Assembly: GCA_032158265.1 (NCBI GenBank)
Contig: JAVTIF010000007.1
Span: forward strand, 1,612,001-1,676,000
DNA: 64,000 nt
Direction of reading: 5' to 3'
Source: Bacidia rubella
Lineage: Eukaryota; Ascomycota; Lecanoromycetes; Lecanorales; Ramalinaceae
Below the pieces are notes generated by a model that was given only the letters and a program-made list of their open reading frames with translations, had not been told where the DNA came from and did not search any database. This document shows positions 42,707-55,058 of this stretch, in pieces; the stretch's first letter is position 1; each line of letters opens with the position of its first letter. The position numbers were made by a program, and so were the translations under genes.

Positions 42707-45152
42707 ATGAAGTCCAACGGCGCAGGATTACGAGAACGATATGGTGACTTGCAGCATTGGTCCCAAGGATGGAGGTGTGGTGCCTTCTTGTCTTTAATTG
42801 CAGTATCATCTGTCCTTGTCGCAAATGTTGCAATGACGATATGGGTATTCGCCAAATCCAAAGAGGTCGATGGAATCAAGTGCATCTACTCAGGAAGCTG
42901 TGCGAAAGTTAGAAAGTTGAACACTTGGATACATTTGCTAATCAACCTTTGGTCTATCATCCTCCTGGCTGGTAGCAATTACTGTAAGCTAAGGTTCTAT
43001 TGCCTTGAAAACATCTTGTTCAAGTACTATAGGTATGCAAAGGCTTTGTGCTCCCTCAAGGGCCGAGATCGAGATAGCTCATGCCAAAGGCGATTGGCTT
43101 GATATCGGCGTGCAAAGCCTGAGGAACCTACCTCGAATCGGTGGAAGGCGAGCCGCGGCCTGGATAGTCTTAGGGTTGAGTAGTTGCCCGCTGCACCTAC
43201 TGTTAGTCGTCCTGTTGCTAGATGTAAGGGTCACCCACCATATTCATCTTTATGTTGCAGTTACAACTCAGCTATTTACCAACAACAAGCGATCTATGAG
43301 TACGGCGCTTTCGTGGTCACAGAATCATTCTTCGACAACACTACGACTCAATTGCATGAAAACGAACTGGAGCTTCTAAGAGACAGAAGAGATCAGTTGA
43401 CAAAACTCGATAGAGCTGCATGCATCAAAGCATAAATGCCGCATTTACTCTCAGATAAAGGTGACGTCCTTGTCGTTGTGTCAAACCAAGGTAATTGGTC
43501 TCAATCAGATGATACTTTGGGGCGCTGACAGTTATTCAGAAAGACCACCCGAGCCGTGGGAAAACGTAGTCCTAATGATTACTTCGTCCGGAAAAAGTCT
43601 TGATTCAGTGCGATATGCGGACGTTGCTGCTTTAGGAGCTGAAGGTTTCGATGCTCTAACCCACCCCAATCAAACCAACGGCTTCTTGGCGCAATTCAGA
43701 CCTGGCATTGCTGCACCGTGAGTTTAGTCCTTACCATCATTTGCTAAAATAACAACTGAATCTAGAGATGATACCTCATGGCTTTGTAACGGCATAAGTC
43801 CATGCAATGCATCATATCTCGACCCAACCAATTCCGACACCTTTGCTTTTGGCTACAGACCTGTAAAATACTGTCTCAGTCAGCCTCATGTTGAGCGCTG
43901 CAAGCTCCGAGCATCCATGCCCATTCTGACGGCCGTGATTTCTGTGAACTTGATAAAGGCTGTGTGTATAGCATGCACGCTTCTGGACAGAACTCCAGCG
44001 CTAGTCACATTAGGGGATGCCATTTGCAATTTTCTGCGCTTACCTGACCCAACTACAACGGAATTTGCAGGCCTCAGCATAGAACACGTATCGTGGGCCC
44101 GGTCGAAGACGAAAAAGAATGACGCGAGATGGTCGGTCAAGCGACGTTGTCGCGTCAAAGCAGTACCCATAGTTCAATGGGCGGTCTGCAACGGATGGTA
44201 AGTTAGAGTTTGGAGGACTCTGGACTTTGACTGAAGTCTTGATAGTTGTTTTACGATGCTTACTGTTGGAATATTCTGCCTGAGTGTCGCTCTGACCCAG
44301 CTGAACGGCATTTCTGGGAAGCAGACATTTGGAAGCCTATGGCGAAGAGGGGTCGGGGCTGAAGATATCAACGCAGTCACAAATGTCACACTGCCTGGGC
44401 TAATCCCTAACGCATTGTTAGCAAATCTGCCTCAATTCTTTTTAACGCTTCTGTACTTAATGTACAACAATCTCTTCACACGGAAGGAAGTAGCCTATGA
44501 GTGGAGTAAGTATGGTCAAGCATCTCGTCCACTGAGAGTAACAGACAGAAAAGGCGAACAAAAGTCCTCGTACTATTTAGGTCTTCCTCTTCGAATAGCA
44601 ATACCACTGCAAGCAGGCTCGCTACTGGTCAATTGGTTGGCATCACAATCACTCTTCGTCATCAACCTTTCCATTTTCGACTATCTGGAGCAACCCCAAC
44701 TACTACATCGTGGTGGCTCGACTTCACGCCTGCCACATCCCAGCGTGCCATATGCAGCATATTACACTATCGGCTTCTCGTGCATCGGCATCATTCTTAC
44801 CGTCATGACAGGAGCACTCCTTATTCTTCTCGGCTGGATCGACGATTGCCGACGATACAACCCCAGCATGCCACTCGTATCCACGTGTAGCGCAGCAATC
44901 TCAGCCAACTGTCACAGCGTCCACAAGAATTCAGATGAAATGGTGCTGAAGCCATTGCAATGGGGAGTAGTATCGATTCAAAACGGCGTCTCGCATTGTG
45001 CCTTCACTGACGATCCAGACTCTGTGGTACCTCCGGAAGCCGGGGAGCTTCTCAGACGGAAAGGGACACGTACGGATGGTGTAGATGCTGACGAGTTGAT
45101 ATCGCCGCTCCAGTTCATCAAGAGGAACGCTGTGAACATGCACCTTGTGTGA
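42707..45152 (+). pseudogene. DUF6536 membrane protein gene, interrupted by stop and frameshift
   Basis: Introns at 42984-43032, 43202-43260, 43718-43765 and 44198-44245 have good GT...AG sites and join exons matching a whole DUF6536 protein: GWRCGAFLSLIAVSSVLVAN, KLNTWIHLLINLWSIILLAG, IEIAHAKGDWLDIGVQSLRN, ALVTLGDAICNFLRLPDPTT and LIPNALLANLPQFFLTLLYL. Several membrane passes are present. Two lesions sit close together. TAA at 43433-43435 replaces what is Tyr in the family phrase CIKAY. About 45 bases on, near 43475-43490, the frame must shift by one base to continue from GDVLVVVSNQ to MILWGADSYS. No ordinary intron removes both. It is most likely a recent pseudogene or a sequencing error; the long intact exons argue against old decay. 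The start at 42707 is tentative. The family is fungal, of unknown function. Confidence 0.72.
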
Positions 45153-46347
45153 CATGTTCCCACTACATAGCCAAACACCGGCATAAACAGCGACCTCATG
45201 GACATCAAATCAGCTGAACATTATCGACATCATCCATAAGAGCAGACATCAATGCCAATACCAATGTCTATGGATCATACAATCAGATCACTAACATCTC
45301 CAAATCCAAGTCAAGCACGTCGCCACGGCTCCTCTTGCTCAACGGATTTTCAATCACTCCACCCTCAATACCAGCCACGCCCTTCCCAAACTGCCGTCCT
45401 CGCTCACCACCCTCACTCAATAAATCACAACGTAGAGGCCGCACTACAGCAGCATCACCGGCCCACACCGTTCCCTTTGTAAAAGCAGATCCCAACATCC
45501 CACTGAGGTAAAGGCCAGCGGAGCGACCGAGCTCACAGGGAGATAATCGCCCTCGCCGAAAGACGAACGATACCTGGGGTGTTAGACCTTACTACGACAA
45601 CGCATTAGGCCGCGCAAATAGAAGCAAACACGAACTGTTCGCCTCTCAAATAGTGAGATACACGGAGGAGTATCTGAGCAGCAACAAGTCTCGTTATGAT
45701 AGAAATGAGACGAGCCCACCAACGGCCTTAAGGGGTAAAAGGGGTATCGCACGCACGTACGTGCACCCAACGTGAAAAAGATCAATCCCGCGAATACTTG
45801 GGTGGAGGTGAATCGAGACATTACCATACTTCAAAGTCGCATGACTCTATCACTGCATATGTATATGCATATGCCCTCTGCTGATACATAGCTAATGTTA
45901 CTGCTTATCTATGCTTTCATCCATCGTTTATACTTCCACCTTTACCTTTTTGGACGATGCTATTGCGTGTGTTGAAGCCTAAAAGGCTAGGGGAGAAAAG
46001 GGAGAAGGGGAAAGGGGAAGGAGAAGGGGGAGGAGAAGAAGAATATCCAAAGAGTGGATCTCTAAACCCTGGAAAGGGTCTTTGCGTTTCAATCAGTGTG
46101 CGTATTCTCTGTTCATATTGCACAACATCCAATATGAGCAACGAGGTAGAGTTGTGAAGCAAGCAAATGACGCGCCGACTCAGCGAGGGAGACCAGAGCA
46201 GACATGTCCACATACTTCAGTAAAAGAAGAAACGTTGGAAAGATTTACATTGCGGCGTTCTTTCGCTCAAGATCCCAAAAAAATGAAACATGCCGCCTGC
46301 ATGGTTCATTCGCTATCATGACATCCTCTTCTCTAAGTTGCCTTATA
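45153..46347. other. convergent intergenic region
   Basis: About 1.2 kb between two 3' ends. Short frames of 60-80 codons on both strands resemble nothing. A purine-rich tract lies at 45989-46055. Confidence 0.4.
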
Positions 46348-48652
46348 TTATATGAACGCTGGTCTACCACTGCCCCCACCACCTCCGCCTCCAGCCTGAG
46401 AGTCATCATCTCGTCTCCTGTACGCGTAATCATACGTCCCCGCCCTGGCCGCCTCTTCATCATCCTCGCTTTCCGCGTCTGGCTCCTCGATGATCTCGCC
46501 ACCGATATCACCACCACCACCGCTTCCCCCAAACCCTCCCAACCCCTCATCATCACCAGGCAAATACGAAACTCTAGGCGGCGAGCTATCACCCATCGCA
46601 TTACTATCCCCCTTAACCAACCCCATCTGCTCCTCCTCCGTCACAGTCTTTACGGGGTACTGCCGCTTACTACTCCCCCCGCTAACATTACTACCCGCTC
46701 TCAAGCGGTTCCCCAGCCCGAAGCTCATAGCCGAGTGGCTTGTACCTGGTGGGGAGCGCGGAGGCGATGAAGCGGGCACGTCGTCGTTCGCGCCATCCAT
46801 GGTGGGAGCGGACCGGTTGCGGTGGAAGACGTTTTGGAAGGAGAATTGCCGTTTTGCGTGATGAGGGGGCGGGGTGGGTGCGAGGTGCTGCGAGGATGAG
46901 GAGGAGGTGGGTTTCGGGGCTGAGGCCCATTGGATGGGGCGCACGTTTGTTGGGCGGGGTTGGTTTGGAGATTGGAGGGAGGAAGGGAGGCCGTAGACGT
47001 GGCCGGACATTTCCATGTTGTTGCCGTTGCTGCCGGGAGTGGTTTGCGGGTGGTAGGATGTGTCTTGTGAGTCTTCTTTTGTGGTGACTACGATTTCGGT
47101 CAGGGGACGTTGGGGGAGTGAGGAGCGTTTCTGCGAGGAGGTTTGGGTGGCGTGTACGGTGCGGGTGTGGGCTGGGAGGGAGTCTTGACGGGGGGTTTTG
47201 TGGCGTCGGAAGGAGTCGAATATGCCGCCGTGGAAGACGCTGCCGCCGTGGACGTCGGAGGAGCGGGGTCGGGATTCGTCGTCGTCGTCCATTTCGTCGG
47301 GGAAATGCGTCATGCCTAGGGGTGGGTGTATGGTCTTTTGCCTGCGTATGCTGCCAGGTCCGTCGACGACGGTTTTTCTCCTCCGCAAGCCATCCCATTC
47401 GACGTGTTCGTTTTCGTTGATGGGTTCCATGTGGTCGCGCATCTTATCCTCATGGACACGCTTGGCTTCTGCTGCCTCCATCTTCTGTCGCGAAACTGAT
47501 ATTCGCCTTATGATTGCTGCAGCACCTCTGATGGCATCCGCCTTTGGTTCTGATTCTGGCTCTGCCTGCTCGGCTACCGTTCGCACTTGATCAAGATCGC
47601 CTTTGAGAACTGCTGTGTCTGGCACATCTTTCGCTGATTTCGAGAGCTGCAGTAAGACGACGCCTGAGCATATCACGAAGAAGCCCATAACGACTGTGAC
47701 GATGGATGTTGGCGTTCCTTTGAAGCCTTGAAAGAGGATGGCTGAGGTGATGATTGTTGCGCTGGTGAAATAGACGTAATAGGTGGGGGTAACGATGGCA
47801 GCGTTGAAGAGATTCAGTGCTTTCTGTTTGAAAGTTAGCTCCTTCATCAGCTGTCAGCTGTTTCGCACTCACATTCAAGTAAATGATTTCCACAAGTAGC
47901 GTCGTAATGACGAACACCAGCAGCACATAAAGAAACCACTGATTGAACTGCGGTTTCCCGGCGGCCTGCGCAACAATGGCTGCTCCCAACCCCTGCGTAC
48001 TAACCACGCTCAACCCACCGACCAAACTACATATCGTAAGATAGACCAGCATACTCTCCTTCCCATACCTAGGTCCCACCCAAAACGCAACAAAGGCACT
48101 CCCCAGGATCACCACTCCCGCATAGCTCAAGAACCCAGGCGCAATGACAAATTTCTTCATCTCCTGAATATTAGCCGCACTGGCCTGCTCAGGCGCATTC
48201 ATGATAATAACCACGCTACCAATAATACAACAAAAACACCCAACCTTGCCCACAAAACTCAGCCGTTCCTTCAAGAATATCGCACTCAGTATAGTAGTAA
48301 CAACAACAGCTAGTGCTCCTAACGGCGTCACCAAGATCGCATCGACGAATGCATAGGCGACAAAATTGCAGATTTCGCCGATAATCATGAGGGTCATGCC
48401 GGACCACCAATAAGCATTCTTAAGATACCCGTACCCTTCGCCTGCTTCTTCATTGTATTTGACGTTGGCTTTGAGGAGACCGGATTTTTTGAGGACAAAG
48501 GATGTGCCGATGAAGAGGCCGGATGCTATGGCGAGGGAGATGCCAACGGCTTTGTAGACGGGCGGTCGGCTGTCGCCAGTACCTTGGACGCCGGAGCGGG
48601 GGAGGAGGAGGTGGTCTGAGGAGGGTGGGGAGAGGGGGTCGTAGAAGTCCAT
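46348..48652 (-). CDS. NIPA-like magnesium transporter (DUF803)
   Basis: Two exons, 48652-47873 and 47823-46348, with a 49-nt intron (GTGAGT...CAG), give 751 residues. The first 330 residues are the transporter: AVGISLAIASGLFIGTSFVL, KKSGLLKAN, YWWSGMTLMIIGEICNFVAY, DAILVTPLGALAVVVTTILS and GCFCCIIGSVVIIMNAPEQ, then further helices to VTVVMGFFVICSGVVLLQLS. That gives about nine membrane passes, as in the NIPA family of Mg2+ transporters within the drug/metabolite transporter superfamily. The remaining 420 residues are a disordered cytosolic tail rich in Ser, Pro and charged residues with likely phosphorylation sites. Long tails are common in fungal members. Substrate is inferred from animal homologs. 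The intron lies between two membrane segments. Confidence 0.88.
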
Positions 48653-49522
48653 GGTTGCGGTGTTGAGAGGTTGAGTAGGAGGGAGGTGTTTAGGGATGGA
48701 GAATGGATCGGGGGCCGATAGGTGTGGGAGCGGCTTGATCTATCTTCTTGCCATAGGGTCGAGTGGTAGAGAAAAGGCTCAAGATGAGACTGACTTCCTC
48801 ACAGGCGATGCGCAGCTCTTCGAATTCGTTATCGAGGAATCATTGAGTTTGGGTGATCGTGATGGTGGAGGATGGGATAGTCGAGCCTTATTTTTCCTCC
48901 GCGTAATCCGTCTAAGCCGCACTCGCTTCGTATTAGGAATCGCGGGGCAGTAAGCGGAGGAGCGCGGTACGTCGCTGGTGGCTCTTGGAGGAGGTTGAGA
49001 TTCCTTCAAAAAAGTGAGGTTAACTAGGTAGATTGATAGATCAAATAATAGGAACGCAGACGGAGAGCTTCAGGAGGAAAAGTCGATAGGGTTCTGGGCC
49101 GCGACATTCGCGATCGACAATGACGTTTATTTAGGGGTGGGCTAGCGGCATTTGTTTACTTTTCTACTCATTCGGATGCTCTTGAATTGACAATGGCTTT
49201 ACTCATTACAATGGCCATATTGATAGTACTCAGACAATGATCTTGTGATATCGCATCGCCTACTTCTCTTGCACTTCAGAGTGCGTGCCGACAGAGATCA
49301 AGAGCCATACGAACATTCATCCTTGGCAATCCCTGGAGAACACCATCGCCAAATTGGGAATGGTCAAATCGCCACAGAAAATGTCCGCCAACCAGCTATT
49401 TATAGCACATTCATCCTTCGCTTTGCCTTCTTTGCCTTCTACAATGCTGCGACGCGCACTACAATCTCGTGTTCGTGTCAAGACCCTGGCTGATACCCGC
49501 CGTCCTCGCACACATACTCACA
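48653..49522. other. intergenic region upstream of the NIPA-like gene
   Basis: About 870 bases: promoter of the NIPA-like gene and 3' region of the next. No open frame stands out. Confidence 0.4.
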
Positions 49523-50554
49523 TCAATCAACTGCAATTCCCGCCTGCGCCTCAACCTTCCTCACCAAGATGGTCCCATACTCCTTGCTCGGCCCAGCCTT
49601 ATCCTTATACAGATAGATCTTAACCTCAGGGTACTTCTTCTCATTCAACATGAGTTTCGTCATGTACGACAGGGCTCGCAGCACATCCTGATACGTAGCC
49701 GTGGCTTCTTCACTCAGGTTCCGTCGCATGGAGATGTAGATGTTGGCGTCCGGATCCGTGTAGTCGAAATCTTGTATTACCCTGAGCTTATCGCTGGCTG
49801 CTAGCCGCGCCATGGCTCGAATGACGGTGATGAACAAGTTGGTGGAGACAAACTTCTTCCCGTGCTCGAAGGTGTTGATCTTGATCTGCATATCACTCGC
49901 TGTGAGTTGATTGGGGGTTACGTCTGAAAGAGACGCCGTGGTATTGCTGAAGTCATCCTCGTCCGCAACACCAGCGTTGGAGGAGTCGTCAGGAAGAGCA
50001 TTGCTATCGTTCTTGGTGTCAACTCCTGGTCTCGGTCTCCACACCGCAACAGACCCCACCATTTCCCTTCCTTGACCTCTTGAAGAGGCTACCCAGATGT
50101 GAGAGTCCACTTCCTTGTAGGGTTTGTTTTTATATTGGTCCTCTGCAAGCCTTTGAAGTCCCCAAACGATGTGGGCAAATTGCAGGTGAGGATACTCGGC
50201 CTCGGTGGGCAATATGTTGACGCTGAAGTCCGGCGCGAAGTATCCTTGGGATCGAGCGAAGAAGTCCCTTTCTACATTGTCCCGCATGGCAGTGATGACA
50301 GAGTACCAGAAATCATAGACATGGAGCTGGTGCGGCCGATAGTCTATGGCTACTTCGAAGTCCGCAGGGATGTTGTCTCTTAGAAGGTTGAAGGTTCCGT
50401 TGCCCAGTGGCAGCTGCCTCGGGGCAAGACTTGACAGTTGAGTTGACAGGGATGGGTTGATGCTGGGCGCTGCCCAAGGGATTGCTAGAGTGGCCAAAGG
50501 CGACACGAGCGCAGCTAAGCATAAGCGCAGGCATTGATGCATAATTACGAGCAT
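49523..50554 (-). CDS. uncharacterised secreted protein
   Basis: The frame extends above 50554 without an ATG, so the start is 50554 or 50542. The first residues (MLVIMHQCLRLCLAALVSPL) form a signal peptide, probably cut after the Ala-rich end near residue 25. The mature part of about 315 residues has no clear membrane span. It includes IPADFEVAIDYRPHQLHVYD, FARSQGYFAPDFSVNILPTE, a Asp/Asn-rich linker with N-glycosylation sites, and IQDFDYTDPDANIYISMRRN. The ending LVRKVEAQAGIAVD is mildly hydrophobic. I do not recognise the family. It has no intron, and the next gene on the same strand, 520 bases upstream, is the patatin-like gene; a functional link is not shown. Confidence 0.65.
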   Translation of the reverse strand: MLVIMHQCLRLCLAALVSPLATLAIPWAAPSINPSLSTQLSSLAPRQLPLGNGTFNLLRDNIPADFEVAIDYRPHQLHVYDFWYSVITAMRDNVERDFFARSQGYFAPDFSVNILPTEAEYPHLQFAHIVWGLQRLAEDQYKNKPYKEVDSHIWVASSRGQGREMVGSVAVWRPRPGVDTKNDSNALPDDSSNAGVADEDDFSNTTASLSDVTPNQLTASDMQIKINTFEHGKKFVSTNLFITVIRAMARLAASDKLRVIQDFDYTDPDANIYISMRRNLSEEATATYQDVLRALSYMTKLMLNEKKYPEVKIYLYKDKAGPSKEYGTILVRKVEAQAGIAVD

Positions 50555-51074
50555 GGTTCGGCACCTGGACTCGACACACTTGCCTATGGAAGTCAAGTAA
50601 GAAGGTGCCTGTTCATCGAGCTTTGTGGAGTCTCTGGGGCAGGACGTTGCCGGGTTGTGAGACAGTCTTGGAAAGCGTACGTGCGGTAGTTCCTTGTTTC
50701 CATATTCGACTTACTTCCGGTGGTCGGGTAATCAGGATGTTTGATTCAGAGCATAGTCTGGAGGGGCGTGTGCCACATAGTCGAAGACTGGAGATAGAAA
50801 TGTCTGGGTCTCGAAGACCAGATATTGAGAATACAGGAAGTTGTGCTGGTTGTCATGGGTTGAGGGTGAGCCATTAAAAACGAGACGCTAGGCTCACACG
50901 CTGCTTTTTGTATCAGGGGTTGTGTGACCTATGATTCAAGGGCTGTTGTCCCATCATCATTGTTGGTGGAGCCGTACCATAGCCCACAAAACAATCATCA
51001 CCATTCGTTACTTCATCACGCTTGACTTGAATGCAGATACACGCTACGGAAGGACACCATCTTGGTGGTGCGGA
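50555..51074. other. intergenic region
   Basis: The 520 bases hold the promoter of the secreted protein gene and the 3' end of the patatin-like gene. Nothing else is visible. Confidence 0.4.
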
Positions 51075-52945
51075 TCACCTATTCACAAACTCAGGTTTCC
51101 TAGCCATGTTCACCGGCGGCGGTGGTCCATCATTGTCAGGATATGGCAAAGGCTGTTGATGCACGGGATGCGAATGATATCTTCGCGGTCCGTGTGCGGT
51201 GGCGCCACCGATGGGCGTTTTGGGTGGTAAAGGTGGCGCTTCACCACTCAAACGACCATTGTAGGGTATTTTGTCGTCGAATTTGACTTCACTTTGCTGT
51301 ACAGCTTCGGGGTACTGGTCTGATACCTCGATCGTGTATTTGTCGTCTTGGGCGAAACCTTGAGGATATGTCAGGGGGCGTGGGCTAGGATATTGGCCCG
51401 GCCGCGGCGGCGCTGTGGCAGGGACGTCTTCGGATGGCAATTCGATTGCGAAATTTATTGGAGCTTGATAGCCGGTGTTTGCATTTGGAGGGAGTGGATG
51501 ATTACTGTGCTGAGAATCGAAGCTTTGATTTGCGCGCTGGACTTTCGCTGCGATTTGTCTTCGCATAGCTTCTACTTTCGCCATTTGCATAGCGCCATTG
51601 TTGAGCATCACTTTAGTGGCTGGATTGTTGAGGTAGGCTTGTGTGTTGTTGCTTATATCTGCTAGGCGATTCCATTCGTTCATGCCGAACTCGCCAACGC
51701 CGACTTCGACGTTTAGGCGGAGGTAATTGTCGGGGTTGACGCCGCGCTTGGGGAGATGGATAGACTGCATTTCTTGGTGCGTCTTCTCACAGCCCTCAAT
51801 CTTTGCAATCAGCTTCCGCTTTGCTTCGGCGAAGGAACCAAGTCCGCCAGCGAAGCCTTCCCACCATTCGGATTGCATGTTGTGGGTTCCGCCTGGCCGT
51901 TTGCCTGTGCCAATACTGAGGAGCAGGCCGATGGACTGGCCAGGCCATTCATTGCAGATTGCTTCTTCGAGCAGTTGTGGGGCCGGATTGTATGTGGGTG
52001 ATTTATCTGCGTTGAGTAGGCCGTAGCCTTCGTCTAGAAATGTGGATGTGCCGACTCTGATCTCCTTGAAGGCAAGCTTTGTTGCGCAGGTCGCCCGTCC
52101 AGCTTGCCAAATCGTGCAGTCTGGCTCAACTGCTGGCTGAGTTCTTGAAGGATATGATCGTAAAAGGATACTGGTACCGCGCCGTTCGGATTGTCCTTTC
52201 AGTACAGCTGTGACTGCCCTGGTTTGCCATCAGCAAGACTTTCAAGCCGGACCTTGATTTGAGACTCACGTTTTGCATCTCTTTTCCCGTCTCGTATCCT
52301 CAAGTGACGCATTTGGATTTCCCAACGCCGAAAATGCATCAGATGAAAAATTACTAAAATGCCTCGAAGTATTTGTTGTTACGCTAGTCGGAGTCCTCTC
52401 CATGCCACTCCTCATACTTGTCGGTCGGTCATAGCTCGCAGGGGTCATCGGCATATCCTTTTCTTCAAACTCTTCCGCATCCTTTTCATGCTCGAATGTC
52501 CGTACACAGGCTCGTATGGCATCTTCCAGCATGGATGCCTTGAACAGTGTAGATCGATATGGTATGCCAGCGATCGTCTTGTCTGTCTCAAAGACCTTCC
52601 GCGTCATCTGAACGTATACTCTCATACATTCTTTCGTGTTCATGCGCAACCTGCCCAGCATAATCGCAATCAACCCGCCGGTTCCTGTGCCGCCTATCAA
52701 GTCAAAGTAGTCGCATGGTTTGGGTATCTTATCTGGCTCTGGTGGTTCTCCATCATGGCTCTCTGTGTACACTTTATGCATGAAGTCGTGGAGGAGGATG
52801 AGCATGGAGTAGCCTCGAACACCGCCGCCATCTGCGTACAGTCAGCCATACTCTTCCTCTGTGTTTGAGATTATTCTTCACCTAGCGATAGTATGCGCAG
52901 CGGTGTCCCTTTTGTGGTATCCCTTCTTCTCAAGCTACCGTCCAT
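51075..52945 (-). CDS. patatin-like protein lacking the catalytic serine
   Basis: Three exons: 52945-52882, 52831-52270 and 52218-51075. They total 1770 nt and 589 residues. The first intron is GTGAAG...CAG, the second GTGAGT...CAG. The oxyanion-hole motif is intact (LRILSLDGGGVRGYSMLILL, residues 16-35). The nucleophile elbow, normally GGTSTGG in fungal patatins, reads GGTGTGG: Gly (codon GGA) stands where Ser is needed, at about residue 71. The Asp motif, normally DGA or DGG, reads DEG (about 271, in FLDEGYGLLNADKSP). So the Ser-Asp dyad is not recognisable. The helix LIAIMLGRLRMNTKECMRVY and the later SIGLLLSIGTGKRPGG are otherwise well kept, which suggests a maintained non-canonical role. 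Plant pPLAIII patatins also use GxGxG. The last 170 residues are Pro-rich and disordered. Patatin domains often head fungal NLR-like proteins, but no NB-ARC or TPR region follows here. Confidence 0.83.
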
Positions 52946-55058
52946 TTTGTATCTTTGCGCTGCCTCTTTCGCGCTGTACAGCGCACTCTTCTCAGATCTC
53001 AGTTGTGTTCATGCGCTTAGCCTGGACCGCGCTTTCCGTGTTCACAAGAGAGGATTGCGAATCGTTGTCTTGGGACTTGGCGGAGTATGCTCGGTACCTG
53101 AAGCTCGGCTTATGAATCGTCGGTGAAGTGAGGGCGCTTTGGATGGCGCGGATATAGGCAGATGATTCAGTACCGAGGTGATCGTATCGGACGTGTTATC
53201 GATAAGCGAGGAATCTCGTGATCTTGCTATTGAGGCTCTATGTGTCTCTGTTGTCGAGATGTCGAGATGCACAGCAAGGGTAAGCTTGTGACTTAATGAT
53301 GGTACTGCTAGAGATGATATAATGTCGAGGAGCATTCAGGCGCTGGCGTACTCGGCCAAGCCACTGTGCTGCTGCGGGAAAGCGTCCTCCGGTGTGGCTA
53401 TGCTGATGATGAATTTCATTCGGTGATTCGCGAGTTCAATGCTTTACTCATCTTCATTTCAGGCGATTGACAACTCATCATTAAGGAGGCGAGTGTCTGG
53501 GGAAGGGTGTCCCTGTCGATCAGTCGGAAATAGTACAGGCTTCTACTAGGACGTCTCTATGGTCATGGCTACTTTGAGCATAGGGTACTACTGGACAACG
53601 AACGATTCTGTAGAATATTTCCCCGTAGAGCTTAAGTCTATTAGTACTCGCTACAATCTGATCGCAGTTGACATCCCTATGTCCTCTCATCTACATCATT
53701 CAAAAAGCATGCGGATGGGTAGACCAAGCCTCGTTCACATTGGCACCCGAATTGCATGACCAACATCCTGTGCTGGAACCCCGTTGACATCCATTCAGTC
53801 TCCTTCTCGGTACCGCTAGGTCGATTGCTATTACAGATGGGCAGGAGAAGGGACTTTGCTAAATCCATGATTGCACGTGTACATCGAAAAGGCTTTTCTA
53901 GCGTTTGGCACGCAGTATGCTCCATGCTGACCAGATATCGGTGAGCATCAAGGTGAAGGCAGAAGAAACACTTCCCTCGGAGTGGTGTATGATCAGCCAT
54001 TGAAAGCGCATCAGAGCACGAGCGTAAGGTGATTGGAGGTAACAGATTTCAAATTCTTGATATTGCGTTGAAAACCTATGATAACAGCAGCGAATCGAAA
54101 AGACTTCAATGCTCACGACAAGCACCAAGGTTTGATACATCCCAAACAAAAGATCAAAACACAGGCTCGCGGACAACACAAGACGTAAGAGCGAGACTGA
54201 AAGGAAGTTGTTATTCTCGAGCACCGGATACTGTCATTATTCAATATGCAAAGCTGGATGCCTTTTGATCGAGCGTAGACTGAAACGGGTATCTACTTCC
54301 ATGGATACTCGAAATACCACGAGTTCAGTGGTCAAGGAAAAGTGCAACGTGGATTCTCAAACAAGGCATCCAGAAATGCAGGAATTTGTCTACCCAACAA
54401 CGAGAACTGCAAGGTACGGTCGACAGAGCGTGTCACGAGAACTCGCCAATCTTATGTCAATTAAGCAACATTCTCGTCCGAGGATATGCGTGTATGAGGA
54501 GACGATGCCACGAGTCTGGCGAACGGTATGCCTTGCTGCAGCGGAAGTAAGCGGTGGAGGCGGAGTGGGCGTTCATGCATATCATTTTGTCTCTCGGGAG
54601 GAGCGTTTAGGGAAGTTCTAGGTAGCTTCTAGGCAGTCACAAGGCGGAGACTGGCCCCGATTAACTTTAAAGCGCCTGAATTCTGGCTTACACATGGTCG
54701 ACAACTCCAATCAAATCATCCTCAGCATGAGGTCTTCGTTGGCACCACCTGGGCAGACACGTTTTTGCGTGGTTTTGCCTCTCGGACGGACTAATGTACC
54801 CGTTGACCTCACCGGTGTTCGTGTCATCGCGATAGTGGAGCGCCCCAACTTTCTGTGCATGGCGTCCTGCATGACACCATACTCGAAGTGGTTTCCCAGA
54901 GCCTCAACCACACCCTCCTGCTCTTACTCACCCAGCCTCGTATAACAGTCTCACCTTTGTCGCATCCTCTTTGCTTTCCTCAACATGTCCTTGACGGCCG
55001 TGTTCGACCTGTCCTCTGTTCGTACTACCTATAACGTCATCCCTCAACGGAGGTAAGA
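52946..55058. other. 2.1-kb gene-poor region
   Basis: No convincing gene. Short frames on both strands (for example 53042-53335 minus, 54208-54621 plus) show no domain. An ATG at 54985 followed by a GTAAGA donor at 55053 could be a first exon of the next gene. Confidence 0.4.
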
